From Candidatus Opimibacter iunctus (GTDB lineage: Bacteria; Bacteroidota; Bacteroidia; Chitinophagales; Saprospiraceae), in NCBI GenBank assembly GCA_016716665.1, contig JADJVH010000011.1:1-64000 (forward strand): a stretch of DNA of 64,000 nucleotides, given 5' to 3'. Positions 1-8,852 of the stretch are shown here, piece by piece. The first letter of the stretch is position 1. The number at the start of each line of letters is the position of its first letter. The notes under the pieces were generated by a model that saw nothing but the letters and a program-made list of their open reading frames with translations, was not told the origin of the DNA and made no database searches. The position numbers and the translations under genes are program-made.

Positions 1-31
1 AAGTACATAGACCAGATGAAGCAACGCTAAT

Positions 32-610
32 ATGACTAAATTAAATACTTTACCGACTATAGAATTTAAGACTGCCGAAACATTTGAAACATGGCTTGAA
101 AAGCATCACGACAATGCAAGCGGACTTTGGTTAAAAATATTCAAGAAAGATTCCGGGAAAAAGACCATAAGCTATGCGGAAGCACTTGATGTGGCTCTAT
201 GCTACGGGTGGATTGATGGGCAGAAACAAGCTTATGACGAACATGCCTGGTTGCAAAAGTTTTGTCCGAGAACGACAAAGAGTATTTGGTCTAAAGTGAA
301 TATTGGACACGTTGAAAGATTAATCAATAATTCCAAAATGAGACCTGCTGGATTAAAAGCAGTCGAAATGGCGAAAGCGGACGGTAGATGGGAAAGGGCA
401 TACGATTCTTCAAGTACAATGACTATACCTGAAGACTTTCTAAAAGAACTTAGTAATAACAATAGGGCAGAAGAGTTTTTTAAGGGTCTCAATAAAGCGA
501 ATCTTTTCTCAATTGGATTTCGACTTCAAACAGCCAAAAAGCAAGAGACACGAGAGAAACGTATGAAAGAAATTATTGAAAAGTTGGCAAAAGGTGAGAA
601 ACTCCAATAA
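32..610 (+). CDS. YdeI/OmpD-associated family protein
   Basis: The 192-residue product has the two-part layout of the YdeI/OmdA family. The N-terminal domain carries GLWLKIFKK, ALDVALCYGWIDGQ and SIWSKVN, the conserved core of this family. The C-terminal helical part runs from IPEDFLKEL to a Lys/Glu-rich tail. There is no signal peptide, so it is probably cytoplasmic. The role of the family is unsettled; some members have been linked to envelope stress or peptide/bacteriocin protection. The gene is visibly more A+T-rich than those after about 1300, which suggests recent acquisition (inference). No attC-like hairpin is seen behind it. Confidence 0.85.
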   Translation: MTKLNTLPTIEFKTAETFETWLEKHHDNASGLWLKIFKKDSGKKTISYAEALDVALCYGWIDGQKQAYDEHAWLQKFCPRTTKSIWSKVNIGHVERLINNSKMRPAGLKAVEMAKADGRWERAYDSSSTMTIPEDFLKELSNNNRAEEFFKGLNKANLFSIGFRLQTAKKQETREKRMKEIIEKLAKGEKLQ

Positions 611-683
611 ATAATTTAGCTCAATGACAACAAATAGTTGGGAAGAACTAGCCACAAATCCCGAAACCGGTAAACATATTCCA

Positions 684-1256
684 ATGAGAAAATTACTAAC
701 ACTTATATTTTGCTTACTTGCTTTGACTGATGCATCCTCACAAAAGGCAACTTCCCCGAAGAAACATTTCATTGGAGAGCATTTTGAAGGGGGGATCGTA
801 TTCTACACTTGTAAGAATGGCCGACATGGACTCATTTCCTCAACAGTGGATCAAGGGACCATACTTCCATGGTATATTGGAGAATTTAGATCCACTGGCG
901 CGGATAAAGATGGAATCAGAGCTGGAGCTAAAAACACGAAGCTTATTGTAGCTGCCCAGGCACATGATTCCATTTCTGGAAACATTGCAGCCCAGATTTG
1001 CGCAGACTATTTTGTCACTGTTGATGGCAGGGTATTTGACGACTGGTACTTACCTTCTGCGTGTGAATTGAACCTCCTTTACAAACAGCGAAATGTGGTG
1101 GGTATAATTATGGATGTCCATTTATCTGATAGTTTTTGGAGTTCTACAGAAACGGACGCTAATAACGCAACATCACAAGGATTCTATTTTGGGAATGTTA
1201 TGGTGATGGCAGGTAAAGGAAATATAAATCGTGTTCGTGCAATAAGGCACTTTTGA
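684..1256 (+). CDS. Exported DUF1566-like (Lcl C-terminal-like) protein
   Basis: The open frame begins at 624, but the ATG at 684 is preferred because it gives a clean signal peptide (MRKLLTLIFCLLALTDASSQ). The mature part of about 170 residues shows EGGIVFYTCKNGRHGLIS, DWYLPSACELNLLY and SFWSSTETD, which matches the DUF1566/Lcl pattern of 'W-x-LPS-x-x-EL' followed by 'WSST'. Such domains are common in Bacteroidota surface proteins and have a C-type-lectin/FGE-like fold; ligands are unknown. It lies 74 bases behind the YdeI-like gene and shares its A+T-rich composition. Confidence 0.75.
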   Translation: MRKLLTLIFCLLALTDASSQKATSPKKHFIGEHFEGGIVFYTCKNGRHGLISSTVDQGTILPWYIGEFRSTGADKDGIRAGAKNTKLIVAAQAHDSISGNIAAQICADYFVTVDGRVFDDWYLPSACELNLLYKQRNVVGIIMDVHLSDSFWSSTETDANNATSQGFYFGNVMVMAGKGNINRVRAIRHF

Positions 1257-1345
1257 AGTTCTTCTAAGCTTCCAACTTCGGGTGGCTGTATAACTTCACA
1301 GGATATGTAATCACACGCGATTAGACATTTTGAATTATTTTTATC

Positions 1346-2257
1346 ATGCTTATGACCAAAATCCTCCTCGCCCCCCTTCTCTTGTGTTGCTCATTCCTCA
1401 TCCTGGCATCATGTGCCAGCACCAGGTATGAAACAAAGAGCGTGGTGGTAAAAGGACCTGACGCAGACTATGTATCAGTGCGTGAAGTGTCAGTGGGGGA
1501 TTGGCTTACCTATGTCGCGACAACGAGTTTTGCAGAGGAAGATAAAGTGGTCAGTCTTGGAGACCATTACGATAAGATCCTCACAAAGTTACCGGCATTG
1601 GGGCCCGGGAGGTGGGACAACTATACGATGAATGCCTTTCTCCGGAAGAGCCAGGACAACGTTTCGGTGGACTTTTACAATGAATGCAAGGCTTATGTGG
1701 TAAAGCTAACCGTAGCGAAGACCGCATGGGATTCTATCCGGAAGTTTTATTTGCTGGATTTGCCTATCGCCGGGATTACCTATGAGCAGGCTATGAGGTA
1801 TGTCCAGTATAAGCAGAGTATATCGAATTCATGTGGGTTTTCTCCTAAGGACACTTTCCGGTACGAGTGTTTTCTGCCTGGTCCAGAGCAATTCGATGCT
1901 GTACAGACTCACCTTGACAGTGTAAATAGGCTGGTATGCAGTATGTTTAACTATAAGGGCGCACTTTGCGTGGATTGCCCGTATGGCAAAGAGATGATGA
2001 AACATCCTGTAAACAGTAGGACCGGAATGGAGCCAACTTCTGTATGGAACTACTTTCCTGATAAGCGCGGATTGAAAAATCTTAAAGGCAATGTTGCGGA
2101 AATGACATCCGTCAAAGGAATAGCCGCGGGAGGAAGTTGCATCCATTTTGCAGCTGAAGCTGAACCTGGCAATAGACAAACGTATGTTGGTTCCGCGGGC
2201 TGGCTTGGGTTTAGGGTTTGGTTCAGGAGGGTACCTTTAAGTTCAGTAGGTAAGTGA
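1346..2257 (+). CDS. SUMF1/FGE-sulfatase-domain lipoprotein
   Basis: The N-terminus is a lipoprotein signal ending in the lipobox LASC, so the protein is probably tethered to an envelope membrane. The C-terminal third has the formylglycine-generating-enzyme fold signature: GNVAEMTS (usual GNVWEW), then AAGGSC and LGFRVWFRR. In Bacteroidota, lipoproteins of this kind (GldJ/GldK-like) are usually structural relatives of FGE rather than active enzymes; the paired catalytic cysteines are not evident here. At 303 residues it is shorter than GldJ/GldK and stands alone, so I do not assign it to gliding or T9SS. An alternative start is the second Met at 1352. Confidence 0.75.
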   Translation: MLMTKILLAPLLLCCSFLILASCASTRYETKSVVVKGPDADYVSVREVSVGDWLTYVATTSFAEEDKVVSLGDHYDKILTKLPALGPGRWDNYTMNAFLRKSQDNVSVDFYNECKAYVVKLTVAKTAWDSIRKFYLLDLPIAGITYEQAMRYVQYKQSISNSCGFSPKDTFRYECFLPGPEQFDAVQTHLDSVNRLVCSMFNYKGALCVDCPYGKEMMKHPVNSRTGMEPTSVWNYFPDKRGLKNLKGNVAEMTSVKGIAAGGSCIHFAAEAEPGNRQTYVGSAGWLGFRVWFRRVPLSSVGK

Positions 2258-2320
2258 ATTGTACCTTCATCGTACCCAGTAGATTAAGGATGCAATTTTT
2301 GAAACCTGATTTTAAAGCCA

Positions 2321-2905
2321 ATGTTAGAAGATCCGATAGCATTAATCAACATGTACCAGCAATACATTTCCCTGCACCAGGGTGAAGTGGAGCGGCAATC
2401 TATGTTCAAAAATTTTGTAGCGCACACCGCATTTGATGATCTCTACAACAGGAAGAATTTTGAAGGCCACATAACCGCCAGTGCGATCATCATAGCCCAT
2501 GAGGAGCCGCAGATGTTATTGTTGCATCACAAATCTTTGGACCGGTGGCTGCAACCTGGAGGACATGTGGACTATACCGATGATTCGGTCTTGTCTGCTG
2601 CCTTGAGGGAGGCGCATGAGGAAACCAATATCGGACATGCAGAACTGGAATTGATCTCTCCGGGATTTTCAGAACATATACCAATAGATTTGGATTCACA
2701 TTACATCCCTGCCAATCCCGCCAAATCCGAAGACCAGCACTATCACCATGATGTCCGGTTCTTATTCAGGTATAAGGGAAATAGGGATATAGCTATCAAC
2801 AAGTCGGAATCGAGAAGCTACCGGTGGGTTGGTTTTGATGAGTTATCTCAGGATGAGACCTTTGCCTTGCTTGTGGAGAAAATTGGGCGGTTGAATATTT
2901 ATTGA
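2321..2905 (+). CDS. NUDIX hydrolase
   Basis: The 194-residue cytosolic protein has a Nudix motif in the middle (GGHVDYTDDSVLSAALREAH followed by EETNI). The metal-binding REAHEE core is intact. The first glutamate of the consensus is replaced by aspartate and the loop after GG is one residue longer, so the box is slightly off consensus. Nudix enzymes cleave nucleoside diphosphates linked to another moiety; the substrate cannot be read from the sequence. The N-terminal 45 residues form a helical extension seen in several Bacteroidota homologues. Confidence 0.88.
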   Translation: MLEDPIALINMYQQYISLHQGEVERQSMFKNFVAHTAFDDLYNRKNFEGHITASAIIIAHEEPQMLLLHHKSLDRWLQPGGHVDYTDDSVLSAALREAHEETNIGHAELELISPGFSEHIPIDLDSHYIPANPAKSEDQHYHHDVRFLFRYKGNRDIAINKSESRSYRWVGFDELSQDETFALLVEKIGRLNIY

Positions 2906-3085
2906 ACTGTATAGACCTTGTCTACGGTGATGCCTTCAAGGACGCATCATTATCTGAAGGCTCTATAGAGAATCAATTGGGAAGTATAAAATAAGACAAA
3001 GCGTATTTGAAGTGCGAGACCAATATTGAAATTATAAATTGAACATGATTCAGCCCATTCCTTACGATCACAGAAGGTAGATTGA

Positions 3086-3634
3086 ATGCAAGAATTACTT
3101 TTAAGTTCCATTATACATATACGCGAGTTTCATTTTACAGAAATGATTCCCGGCCTCCTGTTTTTGTTGGTCTTTTACCTGTCAATAACGCTCCTGGTAT
3201 CCTGGGATCAACGGAAATTGAATAGGATCCAGATCGTTGAGCTGGGGTTGCTGGATGAGCAGGGAATTCATGTCAAGGTATTTGCGGAAAAGCATTTCAG
3301 GATAAACGAAAAATATTATTTCACGCATAAAGCCACACTCTATATCCGGGATGAGTTTATCTATATCGGTCCCCGCCGTGGAGACTGGTATTCTGGTTTC
3401 TTCAGGTTTCACTTACCCATCGTTTTTACCAGGACTCCTGTTGAGGTAAAGGCCCGTACTAAGATCAATAATGTATATGCTCCGATTTCCATTCAACCTG
3501 GAGACGGAGAATTAGTGGAGATTGTATTCAAAGAGGTTGCGGACCACTATGCGGAAACGAATCTTTATATCGAATTTTGCAATGCCAAGGACTATGAGAA
3601 GCTGAAGCCTCACTTTTTTTCTAAGGCAGGTTGA
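3086..3634 (+). CDS. Membrane-anchored protein of unknown function
   Basis: I do not recognise this family. The 182-residue product has one strong membrane segment near the N-terminus (about residues 20-40, MIPGLLFLLVFYLSITLLVS), followed by a basic stop-transfer stretch (WDQRKLNR). The rest is a soluble, beta-rich domain with paired aromatic positions (HKATLYIRDEFIYIGPRRGDW). By the positive-inside rule the soluble domain should face the cytoplasm. It is flanked by intergenic gaps and is probably a single transcription unit. Confidence 0.6.
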   Translation: MQELLLSSIIHIREFHFTEMIPGLLFLLVFYLSITLLVSWDQRKLNRIQIVELGLLDEQGIHVKVFAEKHFRINEKYYFTHKATLYIRDEFIYIGPRRGDWYSGFFRFHLPIVFTRTPVEVKARTKINNVYAPISIQPGDGELVEIVFKEVADHYAETNLYIEFCNAKDYEKLKPHFFSKAG

Positions 3635-3718
3635 AGGAATGATCTCAATGATATGCCGACTTGATCAGGAATTGTTCAGGTTTAGCTAAGTTTACCCATT
3701 CATACAGGGTTCCGAGAG

Positions 3719-4504
3719 GTGCCTTATAATATATACCTTATGTCAATATCAAGTGAAGAGGAATTAGCCGGCATGCAAAAGGTCAGTGAAGCTGTGGCCT
3801 GCACATTGAAGGAGATGCGAAACTATGCACAGCCAGGGATGACGACAAAGCAGATTGATGACTACGGTGCTGCCATACTTGCAGATTTTGGAGCCAAGTC
3901 AGCGCCTTTGCTGACCTATCGCTTTCCGGGATGCACCTGCATCAGTGTCAACAATGAGGTGTGCCATGGAATTCCTACTGACCATATCGTACTCAAGGAA
4001 GGCGATCTGGTCAATATAGACGTCTCCGCCGAACTCAATGGCTTTTGGTCTGACAACGGAGGCTCTTTTGTCCTCGGCGAAGATATCCACCATCACCAGA
4101 AACTTATTGACGCCTCAAAGGAGATCCTGCACAAGGCGATATTCAATATCAAGGGTGGTGTGCGTATTTCGGACATCGGTCACCTGATAGAAACCGAAGC
4201 AAAGAAACGGGGGTATAAGGTCATCAAGAATCTCGCAGGGCACGGCATAGGAAGAAGCCTCCATGAGGAACCAAGCGATATCGCCAATTACAAAGACCGG
4301 TATAATCAGACCAGATTTAAGAGGAACGCCGTGGTGGCCATCGAAACATTTATATCCACAGCCTCAACCTATGCTGAAACACTCAATGATGGGTGGACCA
4401 TGGTCGGTGACAAAGGCGGATTTGTTGCGCAACACGAGCATACCATCGTAGTCACGGATGGCAAGCCAATCGTCCTGACTGAAATGAATGGAATATGGTC
4501 ATGA
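3719..4504 (+). CDS. map: Type I methionine aminopeptidase
   Basis: The pita-bread fold protein removes the initiator methionine from new polypeptides using two metal ions. Numbered from the ATG at 3719, the metal ligands are D101 (VNIDVS), D112 (FWSDNGG), H175 (AGHGIG), E209 (VAIETF) and E240 (AQHEH). The substrate-side histidine is H83 (VCHGIP). With 261 residues it is a single-domain type Ia enzyme. The second Met at 3740 (MSISSEEE) fits known N-termini better and is an equally good start. The gene is not next to secY or the ribosomal operon, so it may be an accessory map paralogue (inference). Confidence 0.93.
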   Translation: MPYNIYLMSISSEEELAGMQKVSEAVACTLKEMRNYAQPGMTTKQIDDYGAAILADFGAKSAPLLTYRFPGCTCISVNNEVCHGIPTDHIVLKEGDLVNIDVSAELNGFWSDNGGSFVLGEDIHHHQKLIDASKEILHKAIFNIKGGVRISDIGHLIETEAKKRGYKVIKNLAGHGIGRSLHEEPSDIANYKDRYNQTRFKRNAVVAIETFISTASTYAETLNDGWTMVGDKGGFVAQHEHTIVVTDGKPIVLTEMNGIWS

Positions 4505-4553
4505 AGGTGATCGGGAGATCTTGGCGAGCGGAGTGGGCGACGGATCCTGCTGG

Positions 4554-4793
4554 GGTCGTTTCGACTCCGCTCAACGACCGGGGTATTTCCTTATGGTATT
4601 CCCACAGAAAAAATTGTCGTTTCGACTCCGCTCAACGACAATTTTTTCCAAGAGGGTTCAAAGTGGATAAATAATATCTGTCAAGATATTAGTGAGAATC
4701 AGGCTTGTTGTTGAGCGGAGTCGAAACAACAAGCCTGATTTATATAATGCCAATTTCCGGTCGTTGAGCGGAGCCGAAACGAACGGCATATGC
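4554..4793 (+). repeat. Composite palindromic element, copy A (four hairpins)
   Basis: Four hairpins share a loop core TCGACTCCGCTC or its complement. Two read forward (stems at 4554-4579 and 4608-4647) and two read reverse (4697-4740 and 4757-4784). The third has a perfect 16-bp stem, 4697-4712 against 4725-4740. A spacer with AATATCTGTCAAGATATT lies between the pairs. The whole unit aligns with the reverse complement of 28909-29143. The rest of the gap 4505-5036 holds one more single core (about 4868-4884) and no convincing gene. Confidence 0.85.
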
Positions 4794-5036
4794 TTTGCTC
4801 AGCCAAAGCAAGGGATGATTGGTTTAAGGGTTGAGGAGGTTAGTGACTGCAGACCAACCATTTGCCTTACTTCGACTTCGCTCAGTATGATGCAGCGCAG
4901 CAATCGGCTGGAATGGTTTAAGTGGCGTATATATCGGTGTTATACACCTGTTAAATGTCATATGAGATGGTTGAACAGATGATAGTTGTCCTATTTTTAC
5001 GCGATTGCATCTTAGTTTATTTGAAAGTTTAACGAT

Positions 5037-5819
5037 ATGATCAAAACCTTTTTGACCAAATGGAGTATACTGATCCTGACAACCTTGGTTATTCCTCAAC
5101 ATACCTTTGCTCAGGATATATTGAGCGGGGAATTACGCTTTGAAGTACGTAAAGTTGATCCACCTCTTGCCCTCACCCAGCAGCAGATTGAAGAGGCTCA
5201 GCGCCTTGCTGATCTCAACAATGAAGCCAATGAGCTGGATCTCTATTTTAAGCCCTCCTGGATACGATCTTATGTATCCGTAGAAATAGTCGCCACACAC
5301 CAGGGTAAGCAACGAAAGGAAGTGGGTAAAAATGATATTCTCACACGGGAACAAAAAGAGATCATACAGAATGCTGACGCTGGCACTCCCATTGCAGTGC
5401 ACATCCAATATCTTCCAGAGAATACATTGAGCCACAATGATGTCAAGACCCTTGATTTTGAAGTGAATGTCAAGCCATTACGGGATGCAAGATATGCAGG
5501 TGGAGATCAAAAACTGAAGGACTACCTGGCAAGCAATGCTATCGATAAAATCCCTGAGGGAAGTTTCCTGCCTGCTGATTTTGCCGCGGTTCAATTTACG
5601 ATCAATGAATCAGGAAAAGTCGTCGATGCACATGTATTTGAATCAGGATTTCATCTCCATCCTCATGACAAGGTGAATGGCATCCTCCTGGAAGCTGTCC
5701 GTCAAATGCCATCATGGGAGCCTGCAGAATTTTGTAAGGGTACTACGATCAGCCAAAATTATGTGTTCGTGGTAGGTAATCTGGAAAGCTGCCTCAACAA
5801 TCTTATATCTTTCAGGTAG
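5037..5819 (+). CDS. Exported protein with TonB C-terminal-like domain
   Basis: The product has a signal peptide ending in TFAQ, giving a mature protein of about 235 residues. The last 90 residues resemble a TonB C-terminal domain as found in many Bacteroidota 'energy transducer TonB' family proteins: FTINESGKVVDAHVFESGF, then LLEAVRQMPSWEPA and ISQNYVFVVG. There is no N-terminal membrane helix or Pro-rich linker, so it is a periplasmic stand-alone domain rather than a true TonB. The first half (LALTQQQIEEAQRLADL...) is helical and unrecognised. Confidence 0.7.
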   Translation: MIKTFLTKWSILILTTLVIPQHTFAQDILSGELRFEVRKVDPPLALTQQQIEEAQRLADLNNEANELDLYFKPSWIRSYVSVEIVATHQGKQRKEVGKNDILTREQKEIIQNADAGTPIAVHIQYLPENTLSHNDVKTLDFEVNVKPLRDARYAGGDQKLKDYLASNAIDKIPEGSFLPADFAAVQFTINESGKVVDAHVFESGFHLHPHDKVNGILLEAVRQMPSWEPAEFCKGTTISQNYVFVVGNLESCLNNLISFR

Positions 5820-6205
5820 GCTTTTCGATAGTAAAGTTTGGTCAACTCCGTTTACTTTTCCCGTTCCACGGTATCCGTTTCGTATAGCGGTTGTGATAAC
5901 CATTGGGCTGCTGTCGTGTTCGACTCCGCTCACCACAAGCATTAGTCAGATATATTGAAAAGGTAATTTGCGCAGAGCGGCTGGAGTGCTATGTGCGTAA
6001 TTTCAAATCTGCGCTAATACTTTTTAAAATGCATCTTCGTAATTAACGTTCCATTGCCACGTATTTCCAAAAGCAACCCATTAGCTTTTGCCGGGAGTAC
6101 TCAGCACCAAATTACTGTTGAGGTTTGAGCAGGAATATAAGGAGGGGTATATAGCGGCATTCAAAAATGTATTAAAATTGTAGCTATAAAACCCATAAAG
6201 AGCCT
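5820..6205. other. Intergenic spacer with repeat fragments
   Basis: No gene is seen. The spacer holds one single core of the palindromic family (GTTCGACTCCGCTCACCAC at about 5918-5936) and a stretch with CAAATCTGCGC near 6004 of a type also present around 8108-8150. TAAAATTG at 6173-6180 is one base off the Bacteroidota -7 box and is suitably placed for the lipoprotein gene at 6206. Confidence 0.5.
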
Positions 6206-6553
6206 ATGAAACAACTTGCCCTGATCTGTACCGGATGCATCCTGATCCTATCCGCATGCGCTCCCAGTATATCCACCTCCATCAGTAAGCACTATCCGTC
6301 ACTCGATTACCGTGAGGAGGTCAAGGTGATCGGCCTCAAGGAACCTATGCCTGCCAATGCTGAGGAGATTGGTTCGGTAAAAATCGGGGACAGTGGATTT
6401 TCTACGGATTGTGGTTGGGATATCGCACTCGAAAAAGCTGTCAATGAAGCCCGCAAAAAGGGAGGCAATGCCATCAAGATCATCAAGCACACTCCACCCA
6501 ACATGGGAAGTACATGTCACCGGATCACAGCACTCATATTGAGGGTATCCTGA
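6206..6553 (+). CDS. Small RcsF-like lipoprotein
   Basis: The 115-residue lipoprotein has lipobox LSAC (Cys18). The mature part has EEIGSVKIGDSGFSTDCGWD, then ALEKAVNEARKKGGNAIKII and CHRITALILRV. This pattern of 'G-x-v-x-i..., two Cys, A-x-x-x-GGNAI' resembles the RcsF/YbjQ-like heavy-metal-binding folds. Two cysteines in the mature domain could form a disulfide. The similarity is by eye and no function is claimed. It sits alone ahead of an outer-membrane barrel gene. Confidence 0.6.
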   Translation: MKQLALICTGCILILSACAPSISTSISKHYPSLDYREEVKVIGLKEPMPANAEEIGSVKIGDSGFSTDCGWDIALEKAVNEARKKGGNAIKIIKHTPPNMGSTCHRITALILRVS

Positions 6554-6629
6554 CACATGTTTTGAGCATTTATCTGATGTGTGATATCTTCATACCATTC
6601 TTGACTAAACCAACCATCAACCATAACTT

Positions 6630-7496
6630 ATGCAAATCAAGAAACTTATAGTCATTGCCTTTTTCATGCTGACAGGATTGTTCACCTCTGTACAGGCCCA
6701 GGACCTGATCGTGACTGCACAAGGTGATTCACTCAATAGCAAGATCACCAAGGTGGAGCCGGAATATCTCTACTTCAGTATCAATAAGGATGGAGGCGTG
6801 CTCAACACCTTGCTGCCGATGGCACAAGTCAGCTATTATAAATACAATTTTTATTCGACCCCGGCTTTGCCGGTTGATGCCAAAGTCGATGGCCCGAAGG
6901 ATTTTCCAAGATTGCGGCTTGCCATCAATGGGGGATGGAGTTACAGGCTGGCCAAGGTTGCAGGCAACCTTTCTTCCACCCAACAGGATTATATCAAGGG
7001 GCTAAAGTCCGGATATTCCTACGGTGCAGAGCTAGCCTATTATTGGTCTAAAAAGGCTGGTATCGGAGCCAAGTATGATGTCTTCAGATCCAGGAACGAG
7101 CTGGAGGATGTTTCAGGGCAGGTTGTAGTCCTCAGTGATGACGTCGCGATCAGCTTTATCGGGCCATATTACAGTTCGCGGTTTCTGACTGCCAACAAAA
7201 AGAATAGTTTCCTGATGAATGTCGGGCTAGGGTACGTGGGATACAATGACAAAGCATTCTTTGGATCAGATTACGAACTCACAGGAGGCACAGCAGGCCT
7301 GTTGGTAGATCTCGGCTATGACATCGGGCTTTCCAAAAGCTTTGCATTGGGATTCCAGTTGTCTTTTATCGGCGGCACCCTGACACAGTATATGATAGAC
7401 GATGGATTCAATACGACGACTATTGAACTTGATGAGGATGAGTATGAGGGATTGGCAAGGATCAATCTGTCGGTGGGATTGAGGTTGATAAAATGA
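6630..7496 (+). CDS. Putative outer-membrane beta-barrel protein
   Basis: The product has a signal peptide ending in VQAQ. A short N-terminal beta domain (DLIVTAQGDSLNSKITKVEP, YLYFSI) resembles the 'D.I.t.dGd.i.aki..v' domains that precede many Bacteroidota porin-like proteins. From about residue 90 on, alternating hydrophobic strands (LRLAINGGWSYRL, SYGAELAYYWSKKAGIGAKY, LMNVGLGYVGYND, ARINLSVGLRLIK) fit an 8- to 10-stranded barrel. The ligand is unknown. Confidence 0.72.
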   Translation: MQIKKLIVIAFFMLTGLFTSVQAQDLIVTAQGDSLNSKITKVEPEYLYFSINKDGGVLNTLLPMAQVSYYKYNFYSTPALPVDAKVDGPKDFPRLRLAINGGWSYRLAKVAGNLSSTQQDYIKGLKSGYSYGAELAYYWSKKAGIGAKYDVFRSRNELEDVSGQVVVLSDDVAISFIGPYYSSRFLTANKKNSFLMNVGLGYVGYNDKAFFGSDYELTGGTAGLLVDLGYDIGLSKSFALGFQLSFIGGTLTQYMIDDGFNTTTIELDEDEYEGLARINLSVGLRLIK

Positions 7497-7674
7497 TGCT
7501 TCGACTACGCTCAGCAACCGGGGAAAATGAAAAGTGAAGAGTGGTGTGATGTGGTTCGACCTGCTTCAGGGTTTCACTCCTGATCCTCGATAGATCATAG
7601 GGAAATTAGTCAAACAGTAGTATGTTAGCAGTTGATTCTGATGTCACATTAGTTTAACCTGATCGATAATTAAA

Positions 7675-8085
7675 ATGCGCAATATTACTGGTCATTTCAT
7701 CCTTCCATTGCTCCTCACCGTCCTGGCTATAGCTGCATGCGGCAAGGACGACAATGGCACACCTCCTGTCAATCCATCTTTTAAGGGTGACTTCGTATCC
7801 GGTGCCCACTCGACAAGCGGGATCGCCAGTATTGATTCGAATGCAACGTCCCTGATACTCACCAACTTCAAGACTGATTCCGGGCCTGACCTCAATATCT
7901 ATCTTGCTGCAAGCCTCAGCAATGTGACTGCTGATTTCGTTGATCTCGGGGATATCAAGGGGCGCAACGGGAGTTATACCTATGACCTGCCTGCAGGCAA
8001 GGACTATCTGCATTACAAATATGTGATCGTCTGGTGCGTTGACTTTGATGTCAACTTCGGATATGCGGAGTTGATCCAGCAATAG
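7675..8085 (+). CDS. DM13-domain lipoprotein
   Basis: The 136-residue lipoprotein (lipobox IAAC) has nearly the whole mature part made up of a DM13 domain. It shows FKGDFVSGAHSTSGIASI, LILTNFKTDSGPDLNIYL, FVDLGDIKGRNGSYTYDLP, then VIVWCVDFDVNFGYAEL. DM13 domains carry a conserved cysteine (here in WC) and have been proposed to act in electron transfer; that role is unproven. It is probably periplasmic or surface-exposed and monocistronic. Confidence 0.85.
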   Translation: MRNITGHFILPLLLTVLAIAACGKDDNGTPPVNPSFKGDFVSGAHSTSGIASIDSNATSLILTNFKTDSGPDLNIYLAASLSNVTADFVDLGDIKGRNGSYTYDLPAGKDYLHYKYVIVWCVDFDVNFGYAELIQQ

Positions 8086-8154
8086 GGAGGCACTACCTTT
8101 TTTGGAACGCAGATTTCGCAGATGTATTTTGAAAAATATTAGCGCAGATTCGTT

Positions 8155-8276
8155 GGTCCCTGAGCCTGCCGAAGGGTACAGAGCGAAGTATTCTCCTCAC
8201 GCCGCCTCTTCGCGAGCGAAGAGGGCGGCGTGAAATTATTGTGTGCTTTTACTGCCCTTCGACAAGCTCAGGGACC
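8155..8276. repeat. Nested double palindrome
   Basis: Outer arms 8155-8176 (GGTCCCTGAGCCTGCCGAAG...) and 8255-8276 (CCCTTCGACAAGCTCAGGGA...) are near-perfect reverse complements. Inside them lies a second G+C-rich hairpin at 8197-8233 (CACGCCGCCTCTTCGC against its complement with one bulge). The outer sequence is of the CTTCGACAAGCTCAG type common in Bacteroidota spacers. It lies in the gene-free gap 8086-8446. Confidence 0.8.
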
Positions 8277-8372
8277 GGGTAGAGATTAATAATCTGGGCA
8301 AATTGTCGTGAATTTGCGACAGGAAGCGGGCTTGTTTCGACCAGGGCTTTTTATATTAGGATAATTATGTCT

Positions 8373-8380
8373 TAATTTTG
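8373..8380 (+). promoter_or_regulatory. Bacteroidota -7 box TAATTTTG
   Basis: This is an exact match to TAnnTTTG, 66 bases upstream of the chosen ATG at 8447. Transcription from here would not include the codons upstream of 8386, which supports the internal start. No clear -33 TTTG is seen. Confidence 0.45.
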
Positions 8381-8446
8381 TGCACAGGGCTCGTTGCGTA
8401 TCCCTGTGAATCCGAAAGACGCAAGCGCATTCTAAAATCTAAGCTA

Positions 8447-8836
8447 ATGAAAGGTAAACTGTTGAATTTTCTCCTGATCATTACCTCACTCTTTGGTTAC
8501 CTGGAATGGGCTCCGGATATGCATGCATTTCTCTTTCAACTGGAAGGAGAAATTATATCCAAGCTTCTGTCCGATCCCATGTCTATACTCCATCCATTGA
8601 CGATTTTGCCCATGCTTGGGCAGATCGGGCTGCTCATTACATTGTTTCAAAGGCAGCCTAACAAGATCCTGACCTATGTCTGCATCGGCTGTTTAGGGAT
8701 ATTGCTGGTCCTGATGTTTGCCATTGGGGTGATGATCCTTGATTGGAAGATCATAGCATCTACGGTACCATTTATCGTGATAGCGATCATTGCAATCAGA
8801 TATTATGCCAGGCGGCAGAACCAGATTGTTGAATAA
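8447..8836 (+). CDS. Small four-helix membrane protein
   Basis: The open frame starts at 8378, but the ATG at 8447 (MKGKLLNFLLIITSLFGYLEW) is chosen because the upstream codons overlap a promoter box and the protein then begins with a membrane segment. The 129 residues contain four hydrophobic segments: LLNFLLIITSLFGYL, LTILPMLGQIGLLITLF, ILTYVCIGCLGILLVLMFAIG and ASTVPFIVIAIIAIRYY. The tail is short and basic. No family is recognised. Confidence 0.6.
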   Translation: MKGKLLNFLLIITSLFGYLEWAPDMHAFLFQLEGEIISKLLSDPMSILHPLTILPMLGQIGLLITLFQRQPNKILTYVCIGCLGILLVLMFAIGVMILDWKIIASTVPFIVIAIIAIRYYARRQNQIVE

Positions 8837-8852
8837 CCCATGTTGTAGCAAG

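Noticed and set aside
32..1256. First two A+T-rich genes as a third integron cassette
   Set aside because: Composition fits, but no attC-like palindrome or GTT edge pair is visible around 610-684 or 1256-1345.
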